From Eriocheir sinensis (taxonomy: Eukaryota; Arthropoda; Malacostraca; Decapoda; Varunidae): a stretch of 64,000 nt of DNA. The DNA is taken from contig NC_066568.1 of NCBI RefSeq assembly GCF_024679095.1, positions 1 through 64,000 of the forward strand, written 5' to 3'. The notes under the pieces are model-generated. The model was given only the letters and a program-made list of their open reading frames with translations. It was not told the DNA's origin and searched no databases. A program made the position numbers and the translations under genes. The number at the start of each line of letters is the position of its first letter. Position 1 is the first letter of the stretch. This document shows, one piece after another, positions 58,306-64,000 of the stretch.

Positions 58306-58674
58306 CTAAATTGAAAAGAAACTCCTTCCAATGTCTGTGTTACATCGACTCGACTGAATGGGTAAACCGTTATTTCTAGTTCTTGAGTTGATTTGCAGTT
58401 CAAAGAATTTGAAGTAATCGACGTTATTGAATTTTTTCAGGTACTTGAAGACTTGAATCATATCCCCTCGTAGGCGTCTTTTCTCCAGTTTAAAGAGATT
58501 GAGTAGCTTGAGTCGTTCCTCGTACGGTTGGGCCCGTAAGGTTGGAATCATTTTCGTGGCGCGTCGTTGAATCCTTTCCAGTAAATCAATGTCCTTTCTG
58601 TAATTAGGAGACCAGAACTGTACTGCATGCTCGAGGTGCGGTCTTACCATGGAATTAAGAAAGGATAGTATCAC
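58306..58674 (-). pseudogene. CR1-like LINE ORF2 C-terminal domain
   Basis: 122 codons without a stop: SMVRPHLEHAVQFWSPNYRK, RIQRRATKMIPTLRAQPYEE, KRRLRGDMIQVFKYLKKFNN, ending RSFFSI. This is the thumb-distal region conserved in CR1-type ORF2. It is separated from the RT palm by a stop near 58685. Confidence 0.8.
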
Positions 58675-59043
58675 GTCTGGCGTTTAACGCTCGAAGTTCC
58701 TTGTTATGAACCCGAGCACAGTGTGGGCTTTGTTATATGCTTTTTAAGTGATTCGCGTGTTTCAGGTCACTTTTGATAATGACTCCAAGATCCTTTTCCT
58801 CCTGCATTGCCTGCAGAGGTTTCCCATTCGTGATGTATGTGTGGTTATTATTTCTGGACCCAATGCGCATAACTTTGCATTTGTCAACATTAAAGGACAT
58901 TTGCCATTTTTCCGACCATTCGATAATGTGATTGAGGTCTTTCTGAATGATTTCGCAGTCGGTCTTTGTAAGGGCCTTTCCTCCCACCTATGTGTCATCA
59001 GCAAATTTCGATATTGTGGATTTCAGTCCTGATTCGAGGTCAT

Positions 59044-59149
<106 letters not shown>

Positions 59150-59397
59150 AAGAGAATGAGTCCCAGCACTGACTTTTGAGGCACTCCACTAGTGACTGGA
59201 AGCCAATCGGAAGGCTATCCGTTGAGTAGTACTTGTTGTTTTCTGACGGTGAGTCAATCTCTTATCCACGCGATCAGATTGGCTCCAATGACCGCCGAGT
59301 GCAGTTTCTTAAGGAGTCGCTCGTGCGATACCCTGTTGAAGGCTTTCTGAAAGTCTAGGTATATAACATCACTGGGGATGTGGGCATCCCAGTTCTT

Positions 59398-59811
59398 CTA
59401 TATACCTTGGAAGAAGTCTAATAAATTCGTTAGGCAGGAGCACTTGTTTCTGAAGCCATGCTGGGTGTCGGAGATTACATTATTGTCTTCTAGAAACTTA
59501 ACAAGTTTGTCTCTAATAATCTTTTCGAGTATTTTTCCTGCCACTGATGTCAAACCTATGGGCCTGTAGTTTAATGCAACGCTTTTTTCTCCTTTTTTGA
59601 AAATCGGTGTTACGTTAGCCATCTCCCAGTCTTCCGGGACCTTGTTCAATTGAACAGACTGGTTGAATATGTTAGTGAGTGGCTGAATAATTTGTTGTTT
59701 AAGCTCTTTTAATAACCGCGGGGACAAACTGTCAGGTCCTGTTGACTTGTTCGTGTCGAGTTTGTCCAAATACTTTTTCACTTCTTGGTCGCATATTGAG
59801 TCAATTTCCAA
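59398..59811 (-). pseudogene. CR1-like LINE RT fingers/palm segment
   Basis: Open for 137 codons: KSTGPDSLSPRLLKELKQQI, EDWEMANVTPIFKKGEKSVA, LNYRPIGLTSVAGKILEKII, DTQHGFRNKCSCLTNLLDFF. These are the first RT blocks. The downstream palm block is in another frame and interrupted by (TA)n. Confidence 0.82.
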
Positions 59812-60236
59812 GGGCGTGATCCCTCTCGGCAGGTCAGCGCCCTAAGGAATGGTTTCGATGTCCTCGACTGTGAATACGGATGCGAAGTTACTGTTGAGGA
59901 TTCTGGCCATCTGTTTACTGTCCGAGTTACAGATCCAGTCTCGTCTGTCAGGGGACCAATATTGGATTATACTTCCTTTTTCGATCTGATGTATGTGAAG
60001 ATTTTTTTTGGAGTTGGTCTTGATGTTTATCATAGTTGCGTTTACTACTCCGAATAAGGGTACGACAAGCTCTGAGGCTGGTGTGGTACTGTGTACGTTC
60101 TTCGGCCGTGTCATTCTCTTTCATTAGGTTATAATTCCTTTTTTATAAGTTTACTGCCCTTTTATTTATCTGGTCATCCACGGTGGATCTACGGCACTAT
60201 TTATTCGCCTGGGTTTCGTAGGCACTGTAGCCTTCT

Positions 60237-61094
60237 CTACTCCCAAAAGCTTATATTTGAAGTCGTTCCACACGTTGTCGATTGTATTGTCGGTGAGGTT
60301 AAGTTGGTCCTAGGTCGCAGGGGAAGCAGCTCACGGGCTAGGTTGAAATTTGCTTTTTTATAGTTTTGTATCACTGACGGATTGTCTACGAGTTTATGAC
60401 TTATGTTGACATTAAAACGGATTAAGTGGTGATCGCAACCATTAGTTTTTTTCACCAACTTCACAGTCGCGAATGAGGTCGGGGTCACTTACTAGTACCA
60501 GATCCAGCAGATGTTTTCTCTTGTCGGTTGAGTTACAACTCGAATGAAGAACAGATCCTCCACCATTTCTATAAGCCTGTTACCCTCTTGATCTCCAGTC
60601 AATTGTCCCCAGTCAATGTTAGGGAAATTAAAGTCCCCAATTATTATTGCTTCTTTGCTTTGTGTTAGGGAGTGAAGCTCTTGGTACAGGGGAATGTCGT
60701 CGGTAGCCTGTTGTTTTGGGGGTCTGTAGACGGTCACAAGTGTTAGTTTCTTATTATTCGCGGTTATTTCCACACAGACGGAATCGTAATTATCTGCGTC
60801 CTGTTTGTCTGTTTTTATGGCAGGGAGCGTACTTTTTTACGTACCAAATTACTCCTCCTTTCTTGTGCTTTCGATTTTTGTCTCTGTGATGGCTACCACG
60901 TTTGGTTTCTATGTTGCAATATACGCCCTAATTTCGTCCTTTTTGGGTTTATTATTGCTTCGTGCGTTTGTGTACAAAATGGAAATGTGACTCCTGGTTT
61001 GGCCGCGACGTGTTGTGTTAGTTTGCTTATCGGAGGCGTCGTTGGTTACGCAGTTTCTTGTAAGCCACACTGACGCTACGGTTTGGTTGATCAA
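60237..61094 (-). pseudogene. CR1-like LINE endonuclease domain
   Basis: HISILYTNARSNNKPKKDEI (61000 region) is the start of the APE endonuclease. TVYRPPKQQATDDIPLYQEL and EAIIIGDFNFPNIDWGQLTG (60730-60600) hold the catalytic GDFN. NGCDHHLIRF (60430 region) holds a DHH in place of the usual SDH. Frame changes at about 60490 and 60780 and stops disable it. Confidence 0.8.
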
Positions 61095-61240
61095 GTGTTG
61101 CCTTTGCCCCGCCCTCGCCTGCAGTTTTTTTTAATAGCTTTTCGAAAAGCTTCCAACTGCCTCGTTCAAGAGCCTTCCAAGCCGAGCCGAACCAACCTCG
61201 TTCAGGTGGAGTCCGTCATCCCAAAACAAGTCTGGGCGCA
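61095..61240 (-). pseudogene. CR1-like LINE ORF1 C-terminal end (SGNH esterase-like)
   Basis: The minus strand reads DLFWDDGLHLNEVGSARLGR then LLNEAVGSFSKS. The DGLHLN pattern supplies the catalytic Asp and His of SGNH/GDSL-type hydrolases, and an esterase domain in ORF1 is known for CR1-like LINEs. Upstream catalytic Ser and the rest of ORF1 are missing because LINE-A10 lies there. Confidence 0.6.
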
Positions 61241-62630
61241 TGTCTATCTAAAGCTTTTGAATCAATCCTTAACCGGAAGATTCAAAAGCATCTTTCCACT
61301 TCTAACCTTCTATGTGATCGCCAGTATGGATTCCGCAAGGGGCGTTCTACTGGCGATCTTCTTGTTCTCTTAACTGACTCTCGATCATCCTCTCTGAGCC
61401 GTTTCGGTGAAACTTTCTCTGTTGCGCTAGACATATCGAAAGCCTTCGATAGAGTCTGGCACCAGTCTTTGCTTTCTAAACTGCCCTCTTTCGGATTCTA
61501 TCCCTCTCTCTGTTCCTTTATCTCCATTTTCCTTTCCGGCCGTTCTATCTCTGCGGTGGTAGACGGTCACTGTTCTTCCCTAAACCTATCAACAGTGGCG
61601 TTTCACAGGGCTCTGTCCTATCACCCACTCTCTTCCTGTTATTCATCAATGATCTTCTTTCCATTACAAACTGTCCTGTCCACTCATACGCCGACGACTC
61701 CACTCTGCATTATTTAACTTCTTTCACTAGAAGACCATCACAACAGGAAGTACACGACTCCAGACTGGAGGCTGCAGAACGCTTAACCTCAGACCTTGCT
61801 ATCATTTCCGATTGGGGCAGAAGGAACCTTGTGTCCTTCAATGACTCAAAACCTCAATTTCTCCACCTATCAACTCGAAACAATCTTCCAAACACCTATC
61901 CCCTATTCTCCGACAACACTCAGCTGTCACCATCCTCAACACTAAACATCCTCGGGCTATTCTTAACTCAAAATCTCAACTGGAAACTTCATATCTCCTC
62001 TCTCGCTTAATCAGCTTCCTCGAGGTTGGGCGTTCTGTATCGTCTCCGCCAGTTCTTCTACCCCGCGCAGTTGCTATCCATATACAGGGACCTTGTCCGC
62101 CCTCGTATGGAGTATGCATCTCATGTGTGGGGGGGCTCCACTCACACAGCTCTTCTGGACAGAGTGGAGGCAAAGGCTCTTCGTCTCATCAGCTCTCCTC
62201 CTCATACTGATAGTCTTCTACCTCTTAAATTCCGCCGCAATGTTGCCTCTCTTTCTATCTTCTATCGATATTTCCACGCTGACTGCTCTTCTGAACTTGC
62301 TAACTGCATGCCTCCCCCCCTCCCGCGGCCCCGCTGCACACGACTTTCTACTCATGCTCATCCCTATACTGTCCAAACCCCTTATGCAAGAGTTAACCAG
62401 CATCTTCACTTTTTCATCCCTCACGCTGGTAAACTTTTGAACAATTTTCCTTCATCTGTATTTCCTCCTGCCTACGACTTGAACTCTTTCAAGAGGAGGG
62501 TATCAGGACACGGCCATCTCTTTTGATTTTTTTGGGGGGAGCAGCGAGTAGCGGGCTTTTTTTTATTGTTGTTTTCTTTTTTGTGTGTCCTTGAGCTGTC
62601 TCCTTTGTTGTAAAAAAAACAAAAAAAAAC
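61241..62630 (+). mobile_element. LINE-A copy A10, RT to A tail
   Basis: Starts at TGTCTATCTAAAGC (LSKAFE) and proceeds through YGFRKGRST (with a Y-to-C-like change before it), ALDISKAFDRVWH, FINDLLS and YADDSTLHYL to a 166-codon C-terminal frame (62026-62526; LVRPRMEYASHVWGGSTHTA, LNNFPSSVFPPAYDLNSFKR). The 3' UTR and A-rich tail end near 62630. It is 5'-truncated against the CR1-like LINE. Frameshifts occur near 61585 and 62008. Confidence 0.92.
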
Positions 62631-62827
62631 ATAAGAATAAAATCCAATATTCCTCAAAACAATTAACTTCGTTCCCAGGAGATCACGACCCCCAGGGTAA
62701 GAACTGCTGAATTGGAAGAAACAATAAAGCAATATCAGCGACAGCAAGGGAGGGTAGCACAGGCTACTACTTACTTGAAGCACTGGGTGTTCGTTACTAA
62801 CCGACCATCAAATCTGAGTCGACACAC
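62631..62827. other. Unassigned
   Basis: Short unique-looking stretch before repeat H. No gene. Confidence 0.4.
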
Positions 62828-62874
62828 CTTAACCCGATACGGGACCAGTGTAACAACCGGGTTATCACGTTGTA
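62828..62874 (+). repeat. Dispersed repeat H, copy 2, left part
   Basis: CCTTAACCCGATACGGGACC through TTATCACGTTGTA, as at 6298-6345. It is interrupted by a MITE and resumes at 63905. Confidence 0.9.
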
Positions 62875-62982
62875 CAGTCGTGGGACACAAGTGATGATAC
62901 AGTTTCCAAAATGTTTCAGACGCCGGTAGCGAATGACGGCAACTATCCAGCAGAGCTACATTCGAGTGTTATAATTATATGA

Positions 62983-62983
<1 letters not shown>

Positions 62984-63015
<32 letters not shown>
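62984..63015. repeat. (GT)n microsatellite
   Basis: About 16 GT units inside the MITE. Confidence 0.97.
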
Positions 63016-63017
<2 letters not shown>

Positions 63018-63222
63018 GGATCAAATAGTGTGTGGGTGTAGGAGATATATTATTTAAGGATTTTTTTAACGAAACTGTGAGCATCAACTGCACGACGATT
63101 ATGTTTCATTAAAAAAAAATTGTTATGAATGCTCATGTTTCTACTAGTGCATGCACTGTAATAAGATTTTCTGCATTCCATACGCTTTATACTTGCTTGG
63201 CTTTGGTCGTCAGTGAGCATGC

Positions 63223-63224
<2 letters not shown>

Positions 63225-63282
<58 letters not shown>
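63225..63282. repeat. (GA)n microsatellite
   Basis: About 29 GA units inside the MITE. Confidence 0.97.
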
Positions 63283-63285
<3 letters not shown>

Positions 63286-63900
63286 ATTTCTCTTAAGAAA
63301 AAAAAAAGTTACTGCCCAAAAATAGCCTAGTTTTCTTATATGCATAATAATAACTTAGTATTCGTAAATGTAAAGTAATAGCCTAGTTTCATAAATGAAA
63401 ACGAATTCCTTAGTATTCTAAAATGCTAAATAATAGCCTTGTGATTCAATTCAATGCATAATAGCCTACTAGTTTCCTAAATGCGCCGGCTGACATGGTC
63501 GATGACGTCATTGCATAACATTGTCAAGCGAGAGTTAAATGGTTGTATCATTATATATTTTTAGACCATATCAGAATGTTTGTGCACGTTATCAATGTTT
63601 TCTTTGTATTTTCTTAGCGAGGACGCTGCAGGAATGGATACAACATTTATTCAAATGCATAATAGCGTTGTAAACAACTTTAGCTGCCAATGACGAAATT
63701 TGAACGAAATTTAAAGACACATTTTCGTCCGCGAATTAAAATCTTGTTATCAGTGTGCACAACTGACAAATTCATATACATTGTATATGTAGTGACATAT
63801 CTGAACATTAGCCTCTTTCCATGCGGTGTATAGATTTTAAAGTCGGGGCCGGTGAACGAAACTCAGTGGACAGTGTGTCATCACTTGTGTCCCACGATTG

Positions 63901-64000
63901 TATGTACCTTAGCCAGGTTTCACCAGGCATCCATTTATCGGCTATCTCGTAGGGAAGGATGATGAACTGGGTGGGCTGATGACTCGTAGTCAGTGACGCT
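63901..64000 (+). repeat. Dispersed repeat H, copy 2, right part
   Basis: GTACCTTAGCCAGGTTTCAC through TCAGTGACGCT, continuing the copy broken at 62874. It runs off the window end. Confidence 0.9.

Larger units (their letters stand above)
62875..63900. mobile_element. Tc1/mariner-like MITE with ~33-bp inverted repeats, 1026 bp
   Basis: The left end CAGTCGTGGGACACAAGTGA and right end (read inward) CAATCGTGGGACACAAGTGA continue TGAYACASTKTCC with few mismatches. TA flanks both ends. CAGT-type ends and TA target fit Tc1/mariner, but the right flank reads TATGTACC where copy 1 of the host repeat has TACC, so the target duplication is not clean. The interior holds (GT)n and (GA)n and no transposase. 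Confidence 0.82.

Overview
The window is eukaryotic, intron-bearing and repeat-saturated. It is most likely from a decapod crustacean (crab or shrimp type). I infer this from very long (TA)n, (ACT)n, (AAT)n and (GA)n arrays, many corroded non-LTR retrotransposon copies, tRNA-derived SINEs and Gypsy remnants, and only a few single-copy exons. The species cannot be named from sequence alone. No rRNA, CRISPR or intact tRNA gene was found.

The host gene content I can support is one acyltransferase-like locus on the minus strand. A large C-terminal exon (41996-43129) carries an HHxxxDG motif. A 58-codon N-terminal exon lies about 9.7 kb upstream (52781-52956). A second copy of that N-terminal exon lies at 2890-3065, inside a segmental duplication: 1-5669 repeats 50023-56367 in the same orientation, about 50 kb apart. 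The window therefore shows part of a tandemly duplicated acyltransferase locus whose left copy continues beyond base 1.

Layout: 1-5.7 kb is the left duplication copy (Gypsy remnant, tandem tRNA-like repeat, N exon, SINE, RTE-like LINE). 5.7-16.4 kb holds SINEs, a retroelement ORF with a single stop (family B), two minus-strand copies of a Jockey/CR1-group LINE (here LINE-A) and compound trinucleotide arrays. 16.4-27.8 kb holds two LINE-A copies; one is split by a 6.6-kb PIF/Harbinger-type transposon with terminal inverted repeats, a SANT/Myb-like gene and a decayed HARBI1-like transposase. 27.8-33 kb holds a 432-bp palindrome, a LINE-A 5' fragment and a hAT transposase remnant. 33-37.5 kb is a second LINE (LINE-C) carrying a SINE and another insertion. 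37.5-41 kb holds LINE-A, (ATT)n and a piggyBac-like MITE. 41-43 kb is the acyltransferase exon. 43-50.6 kb holds a broken LINE-A, a Mutator-like element with a 9-bp target duplication, and a Gypsy gag-pol pseudogene. 50-56.4 kb is the right duplication copy. 56.4-64 kb holds LINE fragments, a CR1-like LINE with an ORF1 esterase end, a LINE-A copy and a mariner-like MITE splitting a dispersed repeat.

Most open frames here belong to dead transposons. What the window offers is a readable order of nested insertions, several with exact boundaries, and a recently duplicated acyltransferase locus whose intron has become a transposon sink.
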